This document shows, in pieces, positions 7,921-15,645 of a stretch of 64,000 nt of DNA. The stretch lies in assembly GCA_902761905.1 (NCBI GenBank), contig CACWMK010000006.1:1-64000 (forward strand), read 5' to 3'. The first letter of the stretch is position 1. Every line of letters starts with the position of its first letter. Below the pieces are notes generated by a model. That model ran no database searches. It saw only the letters and a list, made by a program, of their open reading frames with translations, and was not told the DNA's origin. The translations under genes and the position numbers were made by a program. The stretch comes from an uncultured Prevotellaceae bacterium. Lineage in GTDB: Bacteria > Bacteroidota > Bacteroidia > Bacteroidales > Bacteroidaceae.

Positions 7921-9701
7921 TATGCCTCGCGCTCTATCCAGGCGATAGTGTCACCCTGACGGATGTTCTGACCTGGCTTAACACTGATGTCGACAAGCTT
8001 GCCTCCGAGAGCAGCTGGGATTGCAACAATCTCGCCCCACTTGGTCTGCAGATAGCAGAATGTGTCGCCCTCTTTGTACTTCTGACCGATGAATGGCTCA
8101 ACGCATGGTGCAAGTACACCTTCGCCACCGAAGCCCCACAACAGCTGACCTGCCAGAGGAGCCTTAACGGCATCGGCCTTAGCGTGCTTAAGAGCGTCGA
8201 TCTCTTCCTGCGAAATCTTCTGTCCGCCACCCAGCTTGGCATCCTTTGCCTTCTGAATGTCAGCCAGCAGCTGCTTCTTGGCCTGACCGCTCTTGAATGG
8301 ACGGTACTGCTCTGGGTGCATAGCCAGCTCGAACAGCTCTTCGTCGTCCTGTCCGTAGTCCCAACCGTTCTCGTCCATCTCCTTGCGGAATCCGTCGAGA
8401 GCATTCTCGAGCAGTGTGTGAGGATCGGCATCGGTAAACTTACGGTTCTGCTTCTCAGCCAGCTCTACCAGCTCAGGAGCGATTGTTCCAGGCACCTTAC
8501 CGCTCTTACCCAGGATCATACCCCAGATGGCGTCGTCCATCATTACGTAGCGGCCCTTGCCCTGCTCCATGGTGAGCAGATTCATCAGAGCGATGTTCTT
8601 AGTGTACTGTGAGAATGGTGTTACCAGTGGGGGATATCCTACCTTTGGCCATACATACTCTACCTCGTTGAACAGCTTAACAAGCATATCGTCCATGGTG
8701 AGTGCTGATTCGCCCTTCTTCTCGCGCTCCTTGTTGATCATCTTCTGGATAGGACCAAGATCGGCCATCATCGATCCCATCATACCGCCAGGAAGACCGC
8801 AACCAAGCAGCAGACTTGACATGTGTTTGTTAGCTGGGTTGATGAAGCATCCCAACCAGTCGTCGATGAACTCCTGAGTGAGTGTACGTGCCTGCATATA
8901 AGCATTCATATCCAGATCGGCCACCTCGAAACCCTCGTTCTTCAGCATCGAACGAACAGAGATGATATCTGGGTGAACCTTACCCCACGACAGTGGCTCG
9001 ATTGCAGTATCGATTACATCGGCACCATTGTTACATACCTCGAGGATAGATGCCATCGACAATCCAGGACCAGAGTGTCCGTGATACTGAATGATGATAT
9101 CGGGGTGCTTGGTCTTGATAGCCTTGGTGAGGGCACCCAGCATAGCTGGCTGACCGATACCGGCCATATCCTTCAGACAGATTTCCTCGGCACCAGCAGC
9201 GATAACCTCGTCGGCAATAGCTGCGTAGTACTCTACGGTGTGAACAGGCGATGTGGTGATACACAATGTGGCCTGTGGTGTCATGCCACCCTCCTTAGCC
9301 CACTTGATACTTGGGATGATATTACGGGTATCGTTCAGTCCGCAGAAGATACGAGTGATGTCAACACCCTGAGCGTGCTTAACCTTATACATCAGTGCAC
9401 GAACATCGTCGGGCACAGGATACATGCGGAGTGCGTTGAGACCACGGTCGAGCATGTGGGTCTTGATGCCTACCTCGTTGAATGGCTTACAGAAAGCGCG
9501 AACAGCGAGGTTAGGATTCTCGCCTGCCATCAAGTTTACCTGCTCAAAGGCTCCACCGTTGGTTTCTACTCGGGCGAAACAGCCCATATCGATGATTGCG
9601 GGAGCAATGCGTTCCAGCTGGTCTTTACGTGGCTGGAACTTACCAGAACTCTGCCACATGTCTCTGTAAACGAGACTGAATTGAATCTTCTTTTTTGCCA
9701 T
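7920..9701 (-). CDS. Carboxyltransferase of the oxaloacetate decarboxylase alpha / pyruvate carboxylase B type, with an atypical C-terminal biotinyl-like domain
   Basis: The 593-residue protein moves a carboxyl group between biotin and pyruvate or oxaloacetate in related enzymes. The HMGL-like barrel keeps the metal-binding Asp in VYRDMWQSSG, the lysine in EICLKDMAGIG, and the H-x-H metal pair in QYHGHSGPG. A PYC/OADA domain follows (about 310-470). The C-terminal domain (about 515-593) has the barrel-sandwich pattern, but where biotinylated proteins carry AMKM it reads YLQTKWGEIV, so biotinylation is doubtful. The start at MAKKKIQFS (9701) fits the family and the -7 box at 9732-9739. The frame stays open for 41 more codons upstream, but these would lie across the promoter. 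Confidence 0.8.
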   Translation of the reverse strand: MAKKKIQFSLVYRDMWQSSGKFQPRKDQLERIAPAIIDMGCFARVETNGGAFEQVNLMAGENPNLAVRAFCKPFNEVGIKTHMLDRGLNALRMYPVPDDVRALMYKVKHAQGVDITRIFCGLNDTRNIIPSIKWAKEGGMTPQATLCITTSPVHTVEYYAAIADEVIAAGAEEICLKDMAGIGQPAMLGALTKAIKTKHPDIIIQYHGHSGPGLSMASILEVCNNGADVIDTAIEPLSWGKVHPDIISVRSMLKNEGFEVADLDMNAYMQARTLTQEFIDDWLGCFINPANKHMSSLLLGCGLPGGMMGSMMADLGPIQKMINKEREKKGESALTMDDMLVKLFNEVEYVWPKVGYPPLVTPFSQYTKNIALMNLLTMEQGKGRYVMMDDAIWGMILGKSGKVPGTIAPELVELAEKQNRKFTDADPHTLLENALDGFRKEMDENGWDYGQDDEELFELAMHPEQYRPFKSGQAKKQLLADIQKAKDAKLGGGQKISQEEIDALKHAKADAVKAPLAGQLLWGFGGEGVLAPCVEPFIGQKYKEGDTFCYLQTKWGEIVAIPAALGGKLVDISVKPGQNIRQGDTIAWIEREA

Positions 9702-9731
9702 ATTTCTAAAGCTTATTTTCAAATTTGAATG

Positions 9732-9739
9732 CAAATATA
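9732..9739 (-). promoter_or_regulatory. -7 box (TATATTTG) of the carboxyltransferase gene
   Basis: On the minus strand, TATATTTG lies 30 nt before the ATG at 9701. No convincing -33 box is seen. Confidence 0.5.
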
Positions 9740-9912
9740 GCACTTTTTTCGCACATAGCAGTATTTCTTGCCGAAATTTTATCTTTTTTAGTAGTGAATG
9801 GTGGTTTTGCATCAAACTATGCAAGAGTTATTCATTTCTTTCAACACTGAAAGAAACGAACCAAAGAAAGGTGCGAAAACGGCTTGTCGCTTGGCTTGTC
9901 CAAGAAATCTCA

Positions 9913-9945
9913 TGAGATGTCTCGACTACGCTCGACATGACAAGG
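9913..9945. repeat. Short dispersed repeat, related to 212-294
   Basis: TCTCGACTACGCTCGACATGACA has the same motif as the element at 212-294. It lies in a 515-bp gene-free stretch (9702-10216). Confidence 0.45.
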
Positions 9946-9996
9946 CGAGATTATGAAATAGGCAAAGAAAAAGAAACCAAAGAATAAGAAACTAGA

Positions 9997-10205
9997 GAAA
10001 AAGAAAGTAATCCCAAAAACATTCCGCACGAGGAGGTCTTTAGAGATTGTACTATTTTGAGAATCTTCTTCGATTCTTGTGTCGCGTAGCGAAACAAGCA
10101 AATCGACATGAGAAGCTGTTTGAGCGAAGCGAGTTCTTCGAATGATTCTTAAAATAGCGCAATCGGCCTCCGAGCCAGGACGTTTTTGGGACTACTTTCT
10201 TTTTC
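9997..10205. repeat. 209-bp element with long inverted ends
   Basis: The ends are 24 bp long and match in inverted orientation with one mismatch (9997-10020 against 10182-10205; the core is AAAGTARTCCCAAAAAC). A second inverted pair lies inside: 10052-10065 against 10144-10157, also with one mismatch. In the centre are smaller hairpins such as CTTGTGTCGC-GTA-GCGAAACAAG. The two halves are related over most of their length, so the transcript could fold into one long imperfect hairpin. There is no ORF inside. It may be a MITE-like or REP-like repeat. Confidence 0.7.
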
Positions 10206-10216
10206 GACCACGTGGA

Positions 10217-10681
10217 TTACTTGAAAGTATGATTCATCAGTCTTTCCTCGGCGAGGGTTTCGAATTTTGTGCCGGGGCGGCCGTAGTTGGCGTAAGGGTA
10301 GATGCTGATGCCACCACGTGGGGTGAACAAGCCGATCACCTCGATGTACTTAGGATCCATCAGACGAACCAGGTCCTTCATGATAACATTCACGCAGTCC
10401 TCGTGGAAATCACCATGGTTGCGGAAACTGAAAAGATATAGCTTCAAACTCTTCGATTCAACCATCTTCTCGCCAGGGATATACATTATCTTAATCTCAG
10501 CAAAGTCGGGCTGACCAGTGATAGGACACAAAGAAGTGAACTCTGGACAGTTGAACTGTACCCAATAATCATTCTCAGGATGCTTGTTCATAAATGTCTC
10601 AAGCACCTCTGGTGCATAATCGCTCTTGTACTCAGTCTTCTTGCCGAGTGCCTGCAAACCTTCCTGTTCTCTCATATACAT
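10217..10681 (-). CDS. queF: NADPH-dependent 7-cyano-7-deazaguanine reductase
   Basis: QueF reduces preQ0 to preQ1 in the queuosine tRNA-modification pathway. The 154-residue length is that of the short, B. subtilis-type enzyme. The nucleophile Cys52 and proton-donor Asp59 are in [11 protein letters not shown]; the NADPH signature is [20 protein letters not shown], with substrate-binding Glu and His in FHEDC. The gene follows the queuosine precursor transporter on the same strand, separated by a heptamer array that includes the queF start codon. A second ATG two codons in (10675) is possible. Confidence 0.95.
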   Translation of the reverse strand: MYMREQEGLQALGKKTEYKSDYAPEVLETFMNKHPENDYWVQFNCPEFTSLCPITGQPDFAEIKIMYIPGEKMVESKSLKLYLFSFRNHGDFHEDCVNVIMKDLVRLMDPKYIEVIGLFTPRGGISIYPYANYGRPGTKFETLAEERLMNHTFK

Positions 10682-10734
10682 TAAACATTAAAGATTAAGC
10701 ATTAAACATTAAACATTTAAGATTAAGCATTAAA
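10679..10734. repeat. Heptamer array CATTAAA/GATTAAG x8
   Basis: Eight 7-bp units bridge the transporter and queF. The first unit supplies the queF start codon and the last contains the stop codon of the transporter. Confidence 0.85.
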
Positions 10735-11425
10735 GTTCATTGACCTTAAACACATTGTATGCAATATCGCGGTCGAACACATCCTCGTGGTCGTGCTTCT
10801 TGGTGAATTTAACCACACGGATAGTCACGGGGAGTGCAATGATTTCATAGACGGTCTTCAGTGTTACCTGAGTGATGACCAGCGAAGGCATCTCCTCCCA
10901 GGGAATGACACCACCAAGCGCAAGCGGGAAGAAGATGACAGAGTCGGTCAACTCACCCCAGATGGTACTCATCACAGCACGAACCGAGAAGTTACGACCA
11001 TCCGAGTTCAACTTCATCTTACTCATCACATAAGCGTTTATAAACGAACCGGCCAGAAATGCCAGGAATGATGCTCCGGCGATACGTGGTGCAAGTCCGA
11101 ATATCTGATGGAATCCCTCCTCACCATGCCAGTATGGCGCACCAGGAATCCAGTCGGCGATGGCTCCAAACACTACGAACATGAAGTTCATGGCAAAGCC
11201 AAGCCAGATGAGCAGACGAGTGCGACGATAACCCCACACTTCGCAAACTACATCGTTGATAATGTAACTAACTGGGAAAACGATCAATCCTGCGGTCATG
11301 TTGGCAGGTCCGAACGAAATCTGTTTTGTCTCCAATACGTTTGCCGTAATCAGGCACACGCAAAACAGTATGCTGTACATCATAAACAGCACACTAATCC
11401 TCTGATTGTCTCTAATTTTTTCCAT
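10730..11425 (-). CDS. yhhQ: Queuosine precursor transporter (YhhQ/VUT family)
   Basis: This inner membrane protein has about six helices. YhhQ family members import preQ0/preQ1 or queuine-like precursors. Family marks are ITANVLETKQI, FPVSYIINDVVCEVWGYRRT and WGELTDSVIFFPLA. From the ATG at 11425 (MEKIRDNQ) it is 231 residues. An in-frame ATG at 11455 would add ten residues that are not typical. It stands directly upstream of queF, so the pair salvages and reduces the same precursor. No preQ1 riboswitch fits in the 46-nt gap upstream. Confidence 0.9.
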   Translation of the reverse strand: MEKIRDNQRISVLFMMYSILFCVCLITANVLETKQISFGPANMTAGLIVFPVSYIINDVVCEVWGYRRTRLLIWLGFAMNFMFVVFGAIADWIPGAPYWHGEEGFHQIFGLAPRIAGASFLAFLAGSFINAYVMSKMKLNSDGRNFSVRAVMSTIWGELTDSVIFFPLALGGVIPWEEMPSLVITQVTLKTVYEIIALPVTIRVVKFTKKHDHEDVFDRDIAYNVFKVNEL

Positions 11426-11471
11426 TTTACTTGTTTTGTTAAAGGGGGTGTTCACCGACCCCTGTTATCCG

Positions 11472-12458
11472 TTATAATAGATATAGCAGCCAACCCATAT
11501 ACGCCACAAACGTAAAGATGAGCAGCCATCCTTCTCTGCGCGAAACATAATACTTGGTGACGGCAAACAGCCACATCAGTCCGATACTAATAAGCATCAT
11601 CATCAGGTCGACGATGGTGATACCCATGATACGCATGGGGTGAACCACAGCGGTAACACCGACGATGAGCAGAACGTTGAATACATTCGAGCCTATCACA
11701 TTGCCGATGGCAAGTGCAGCGCGACCTTTGTAGGCAGCTACCACACTGGTGGCAAGCTCGGGCAGCGATGTGCCGCCGGCCACGATGGTTAGTCCTACCA
11801 CACTCTGGCGTATGCCGAAGCGGTGAGCCATATACGTAGCACCATCTACAAACAGATGACTACCACCGATAAGACATGCCAGTCCGAGCACTATCCATCC
11901 CTGGTTAATCCACGAAAATTGGAGCGGCTCTTTTACTGGCTCCACACCTAACTCCTCCTCGCGCCACTTCATCTCGCCCGAACTAATAGCCATGCGGAAG
12001 GTATAGAACATAAATGCCAGGAATCCTACCAGCAGTATCAAACCGTCCTGACGGCTTATCTGGTTACCCCACAAGTGAGGCGATTTCATATCATCGAAAC
12101 ACAGTATAAACAGCAGCAGCGATGCAACGATGGCACACGGAATATCCTTCTTAACCGTGTTAGGAGCCACAGCGATAGGCGCCACAGCAGCCGAACATCC
12201 TACGATAAGCAAGGTATTGAATATGTTTGAGCCGATTACATTACCTACAGCAAGATCGCTGGTGCCCTTGATGGCCGACACTAAGCTAACAAACAACTCG
12301 GGAGCCGACGTGCCGGCTGCCACGATGGTCAGTCCGATGACAATCTCAGGCACTCGCAAACCGCGAGCCAGACTCGAAGCGCCCTCAGTCAGTCTGTCGG
12401 CGCCCCATACAACCAGCACTATGCCGATAATGATAAATGCGATGTTAAGCAGTGTCAT
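11472..12458 (-). CDS. Calcium/sodium antiporter (CaCA superfamily, YrbG type)
   Basis: The 328-residue inner membrane protein contains the two inverted alpha repeats of the family. Repeat 1 has AAGTSAPELFVS and VGNVIGSNIFNTLLIVG. Repeat 2 has AGGTSLPELATS and IGNVIGSNVFNVLLIVG. Each half has about five helices, joined by a short charged loop near 160-175 (MKWREEELGVEPVKE). It would extrude Ca2+ with Na+ or H+ uptake. It is inside the minus-strand run from rplY to queF, but has no evident functional tie to it. Confidence 0.9.
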   Translation of the reverse strand: MTLLNIAFIIIGIVLVVWGADRLTEGASSLARGLRVPEIVIGLTIVAAGTSAPELFVSLVSAIKGTSDLAVGNVIGSNIFNTLLIVGCSAAVAPIAVAPNTVKKDIPCAIVASLLLFILCFDDMKSPHLWGNQISRQDGLILLVGFLAFMFYTFRMAISSGEMKWREEELGVEPVKEPLQFSWINQGWIVLGLACLIGGSHLFVDGATYMAHRFGIRQSVVGLTIVAGGTSLPELATSVVAAYKGRAALAIGNVIGSNVFNVLLIVGVTAVVHPMRIMGITIVDLMMMLISIGLMWLFAVTKYYVSRREGWLLIFTFVAYMGWLLYLL

Positions 12459-12480
12459 AGCCCTATCCTACTCTATGTTT

Positions 12481-12861
12481 TTACTCTATGTCCTCAAGAA
12501 ATGCATCCAGGCTGCGGCGATCCTTCTTGGTGGGACGACCGGTGCCTCGTGCACGATCCACAAATCCGCTTATGCGGGTCATCTCCAGCAGTTCGTACTG
12601 CTCGGGAGCAGTCACGTTTTCATATATCTCAGGCAGGAGTTTTGCTCCTACTCGCTGTTCGATAGTCTTAAGTATGCGAAACGAGTATGTGATAGGTGGC
12701 TTGCGCACGCTTACTGTCTCGCCCACCTTAACCATACGCGATGGCTTCACGGTTACGTTGCCCACGGTTACACGTCCGTTCTTGCATGCGTCGGCAGCTA
12801 TCGAGCGAGTCTTGAAGATTCGCGATGCCCACAGCCATTTATCTATTCTTGCTTCTTCCAT
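12481..12861 (-). CDS. hslR: S4-domain RNA-binding protein, Hsp15 family
   Basis: The 126-residue protein starts MEEARIDKWLWASRIFKTR, the S4 motif of Hsp15. Hsp15 binds 50S subunits that carry a stalled nascent chain with its tRNA and helps recycle them. Residues 1-80 hold the S4 fold (ADACKNGRVTVGN..VKPSRMVKVGE), and the basic C terminus carries GTGRPTKKDRR. The frame stays open 16 codons upstream, but the ATG at 12861 places the S4 motif at the usual position. It lies after pth, so two proteins that act on peptidyl-tRNA are adjacent, which supports both calls. Confidence 0.88.
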   Translation of the reverse strand: MEEARIDKWLWASRIFKTRSIAADACKNGRVTVGNVTVKPSRMVKVGETVSVRKPPITYSFRILKTIEQRVGAKLLPEIYENVTAPEQYELLEMTRISGFVDRARGTGRPTKKDRRSLDAFLEDIE

Positions 12862-12872
12862 ACACACCTTAT

Positions 12873-12900
12873 TGTCACTTGTCACTGTGTCACTGTCACT
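12873..12900. repeat. Heptamer-like array TGTCACT x4 (imperfect)
   Basis: Units TGTCACT, TGTCACT, GTGTCACT and GTCACT lie between pth and hslR. On the minus strand the TGA of pth is part of an AGTGACA unit. Confidence 0.75.
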
Positions 12901-13444
12901 TCTTGCCAAGTTTGTTAAACTGGTTCATAGTGATATCGATGCCAGCCAGCACAAAGCTCTTGATTATCTCGCAGGCTGTATCGATACTTGGCTGCAGCGT
13001 CTTCATATCCTCCTCATCATACTTGCCGAGCACCCAGTCTACCTGCATGCCGCGTGGAAAGTCGTTGCCGATGCCCATTCGCAGACGTGCGTAGTTCTGG
13101 CCGATGAGCTGCTGAATATGTCCCAACCCGTTGTGTCCGCCGTTAGAACCACTGGCTTTCAGTCGGAATGCTCCGAGTGGCAGTGCCACATCGTCGCTGA
13201 TGACGAGCAGTCGGCTCTGTTCGATATTTTCCTTATTCAGCCAGTATCTCACAGCGTTTCCGCTCAGGTTCATATACGTCGACGGTTTGAGCAGTATCAC
13301 CTTGCGGCCCTTTACAGATGTTTCTGCCACAAAGCCATAGCGCTTATCGGCAAAAACAATATTGGATGCCTTAGCAAAAGCATCCAATACCATAAAGCCT
13401 GTATTGTGGCGGGTGTTCTCGTACTCGTCGCCGATATTTCCCAC
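12896..13444 (-). CDS. pth: Peptidyl-tRNA hydrolase, apparent loss of the first beta strand
   Basis: Pth frees tRNA from peptidyl-tRNA that has dropped off the ribosome. The product reads [16 protein letters not shown], then [17 protein letters not shown] and GSNGGHNGL, so the active-site Asn, His, Asp and Asn are all present. The only in-frame start is a GTG directly before GNIG, giving 182 residues and lacking the usual N-terminal strand of about seven residues (family pattern M-K-Y-L-I-V-G-L-G-N). In another frame, just upstream, TATCTAATT encodes YLI, the expected residues, so a 1-nt change plus loss of the ATG may have occurred. The gap to rplY is only 17 nt. Confidence 0.85.
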   Translation of the reverse strand: MGNIGDEYENTRHNTGFMVLDAFAKASNIVFADKRYGFVAETSVKGRKVILLKPSTYMNLSGNAVRYWLNKENIEQSRLLVISDDVALPLGAFRLKASGSNGGHNGLGHIQQLIGQNYARLRMGIGNDFPRGMQVDWVLGKYDEEDMKTLQPSIDTACEIIKSFVLAGIDITMNQFNKLGKK

Positions 13445-13461
13445 ACTGCGGAATTAGATAA

Positions 13462-14061
13462 TTACTGATTAGCCTCGGCAGCAGCTGCAGAACGAGAAGC
13501 ACGTGTAGCCTTAACTGAGCATACTACAACCTGAGCAGGAGTAGCGATCTGCAGACCTTCGAAGTTGAGCTCGGCTACCTTGATAGCCTTACCAAGCTTC
13601 AGCTCTGTAACGTCAACATTCAGAACCTCAGGAATCTGCTTGTAAGGAGCTGTAACGTTAAGAGTACGAACAGCCTGGCTCAGACGACCACCATCGCGCA
13701 CACCCTGAGCGTGACCAACGAGCTTAACAGGGATACCAATTGTGATTGGCTTCTCGTCGTTTACCTCATAGAAGTCAACGTGCAGCAGTGCATCTGTTGT
13801 TGGGTGGAACTGGAGCTCCTTCATTACAGCCTTGTGAGCCTCACCATCGATAGTGATGTTTACAACGTAAACGTCGGGTGAATAAACTACGCGACGGAGC
13901 TGAGATGCTGGGATTGCAAATGCAAGAGCCTCAGGTGCACCGTTCTCACCCTTCTTCTCACCATAAAGGTTACAAGGAACAAGACCTTCCTTACGCATTT
14001 CCTTGCTGGCCTTCTTGCCAGTTGTGGCACGCTTCTGGCCACTTACGCTAATTTCTTTCAT
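13462..14061 (-). CDS. rplY: 50S ribosomal protein L25/general stress protein Ctc
   Basis: The 199-residue protein has the N-terminal L25 domain that binds 5S rRNA (ATTGKKASKEMRKEGLVPCNLYG, about 11-33) and the C-terminal beta domain of the longer Ctc (TL5) form (ITIGIPVKLVGHAQGV, LNVDVTELKLGKAIKVAEL). An Ala-rich tail, SRSAAAAEANQ, ends it. It is the first gene of the minus-strand run rplY-pth-hslR. The rplY-pth pairing is common in bacteria. A complete promoter is seen at 14154-14184. Confidence 0.95.
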   Translation of the reverse strand: MKEISVSGQKRATTGKKASKEMRKEGLVPCNLYGEKKGENGAPEALAFAIPASQLRRVVYSPDVYVVNITIDGEAHKAVMKELQFHPTTDALLHVDFYEVNDEKPITIGIPVKLVGHAQGVRDGGRLSQAVRTLNVTAPYKQIPEVLNVDVTELKLGKAIKVAELNFEGLQIATPAQVVVCSVKATRASRSAAAAEANQ

Positions 14062-14153
14062 AAATGTGTTACTCTAAATTAAGTTGTTAAAAAATACGTT
14101 TTGCTTAATTCGCCATCACACGAATCCGGACATACCTATCCGAAAAAGCGGTG

Positions 14154-14184
14154 CAAAGGTACTACTTTTTTTGTTACCGACCAA
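14154..14184 (-). promoter_or_regulatory. Promoter of rplY
   Basis: On the minus strand TTGG (14181-14184), 19 bp, then TACCTTTG (14154-14161). This matches the phylum consensus well and leaves a 5' leader of roughly 85 nt. Confidence 0.75.
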
Positions 14185-14245
14185 GGATTTTGGCTAAAAA
14201 ACCACAATTTTCTGTGATTTTCTTGCAGAGTTCGGCGTTTTTTAG

Positions 14246-14253
14246 TAATTTTG
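14246..14253 (+). promoter_or_regulatory. -7 box (TAATTTTG) of nusB
   Basis: TAATTTTG lies 76 nt before the nusB ATG. The -33 region is weak. It is divergent from the rplY promoter. Confidence 0.55.
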
Positions 14254-14329
14254 CACCCGAAAATGCGCTCAGAGGTAGCGTTTTTAATAGTATATATATA
14301 ATAAGGTAAATAATAAAACATCAAGTGAG

Positions 14330-15322
14330 ATGATTAACAGAGAAATTATTAGAATTAAGATTGTTCAGTTAACCTACGCTTACTATCAAAACGGTAACAA
14401 GAACATCGACACGGCTGAAAAGGAGTTATTTTTCAGTCTCTCGAAAGCTTATGACCTCTACAACTACATGCTGGCACTGATTGTAGCAGTAAACAAGGAA
14501 GCTGCACGCCGCAATGAGGTGCTTGTGCAGCGTGCTAAGCGCGAGGGTACTGCAGAGCCTTCACAGCGATTCGTGTTCAACCGTTTTGCCATCCAGTTGG
14601 CCGAGAATAAACAGCTAAACGACTTTATGAGCACCCAGAAGAGCGGCTGGGACGAGAATGCTGCATTTGTATCATCGCTGCTCGAGAAGATTGAGCAGAG
14701 CGAGGTTTATCAGGAGTATATGAATAATCCCGAGGACAACTACGACGTGGATCGTGAGTTGTGGCGCAAGATATACCGTACACTCATCCAGGACAACGAT
14801 GAACTGGATACTATCCTGGAGGATATGAGTCTGTACTGGAACGACGACAAGACTATAGTCGACACATTTGTGCTTAAGACCATCAAGCGTTTCAGCGAGC
14901 AGAATGGCGCTAAGCAGGAGCTGCTGCCTGAGTGGGATAGCGACGAAGAGCAGGAGTATGCTCGCAAGCTGTTCCGTGCAGCCATCCTGAATGCCGACGA
15001 GTATCAACGCTACATGAGCGAGGCTTCGCGCAACTGGGATTTCTCACGTCTGGCTTACATGGACATTATCCTGATGCAGATTGCCATCGCTGAGATGATG
15101 ACACTGCCAAACATCCCCGTGAGCGTGTCGATCAACGAGTATGTAGAGATAGCCAAGTTCTACTCTACTCCGAAGAGTGCCGGCTACATCAACGGCATGC
15201 TCGACAGCATCGCACGCAGCCTGGTAGACAGCGGCCGCTTGGCTAAGTTTATCGAGCCTAAGAAGGAGAAAGAACATAAGGAATATAAACCCAAAAAACA
15301 AATAACAAAGAAACATGACTAG
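14330..15322 (+). CDS. nusB: Transcription antitermination factor NusB, long Bacteroidetes form
   Basis: NusB joins NusE and boxA RNA in antitermination of rRNA transcription. At 330 residues it is more than twice the length of E. coli NusB. The C-terminal ~130 residues hold the NusB fold (SRNWDFSRLAYMDIILMQIA, then NEYVEIAKFYSTPKSAGYING). The N-terminal half (INREIIRIKIVQLTYAYYQNG) is a second helical region with a degenerate NusB-like start. A Lys-rich tail ends it. The stop codon overlaps the start of yajC by 8 nt. Confidence 0.92.
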   Translation: MINREIIRIKIVQLTYAYYQNGNKNIDTAEKELFFSLSKAYDLYNYMLALIVAVNKEAARRNEVLVQRAKREGTAEPSQRFVFNRFAIQLAENKQLNDFMSTQKSGWDENAAFVSSLLEKIEQSEVYQEYMNNPEDNYDVDRELWRKIYRTLIQDNDELDTILEDMSLYWNDDKTIVDTFVLKTIKRFSEQNGAKQELLPEWDSDEEQEYARKLFRAAILNADEYQRYMSEASRNWDFSRLAYMDIILMQIAIAEMMTLPNIPVSVSINEYVEIAKFYSTPKSAGYINGMLDSIARSLVDSGRLAKFIEPKKEKEHKEYKPKKQITKKHD

Positions 15323-15635
15323 TATCGTATTGGCTGCTCAGGCAGCACAGAATGGAGGCGGAATGAGCATGATTATCATGATGGTTGCTATCTTCGCCAT
15401 TATGTGGTTTTTCATGATCCGTCCTCAGCAGAAGAAGCAGAAGGAGATTCAGAAGTTCCAGAACGAGCTGACTGAAGGTACCGAGGTGGTTACCGGTGGT
15501 GGCATCCACGGCACAGTTAAGAGCGTAGACCTGGCTAAGAATACTGTCGACGTTAAGATTGCTCGCGACGTAGTAGTGACTGTCGAGAAGTCTTCTGTAT
15601 TCAAGGATATGGCAAGCACTCCACAGAGCAAGTAA
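15315..15635 (+). CDS. yajC: Preprotein translocase subunit YajC
   Basis: The 106-residue protein has one N-terminal membrane helix (about 19-37, MSMIIMMVAIFAIMWFFMI), the signature MIRPQQKKQKE, and a cytoplasmic domain with TEGTEVVTGGGIHGTVKSVD. YajC associates with SecDF in protein export. It overlaps nusB by 8 nt and is followed by the YbbR-like gene 10 nt later. Confidence 0.95.
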   Translation: MTSIVLAAQAAQNGGGMSMIIMMVAIFAIMWFFMIRPQQKKQKEIQKFQNELTEGTEVVTGGGIHGTVKSVDLAKNTVDVKIARDVVVTVEKSSVFKDMASTPQSK

Positions 15636-15645
15636 TATATTAGCG

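Noticed and set aside
9702-9824. N-terminal extension of 41 codons of the carboxyltransferase
   Set aside because: It crosses the -7 box at 9732-9739 and has no likeness to the family; the ATG at 9701 gives the expected N terminus.
11426-11471. A preQ1 riboswitch in front of the queuosine precursor transporter and queF
   Set aside because: The gap is 46 nt, with no pseudoknot-type hairpin and A-rich tail that I can recognise.
12862-12909. N-terminal extension of hslR
   Set aside because: It is encoded by the TGTCACT repeat array and the end of pth; the S4 motif starts at the ATG at 12861.
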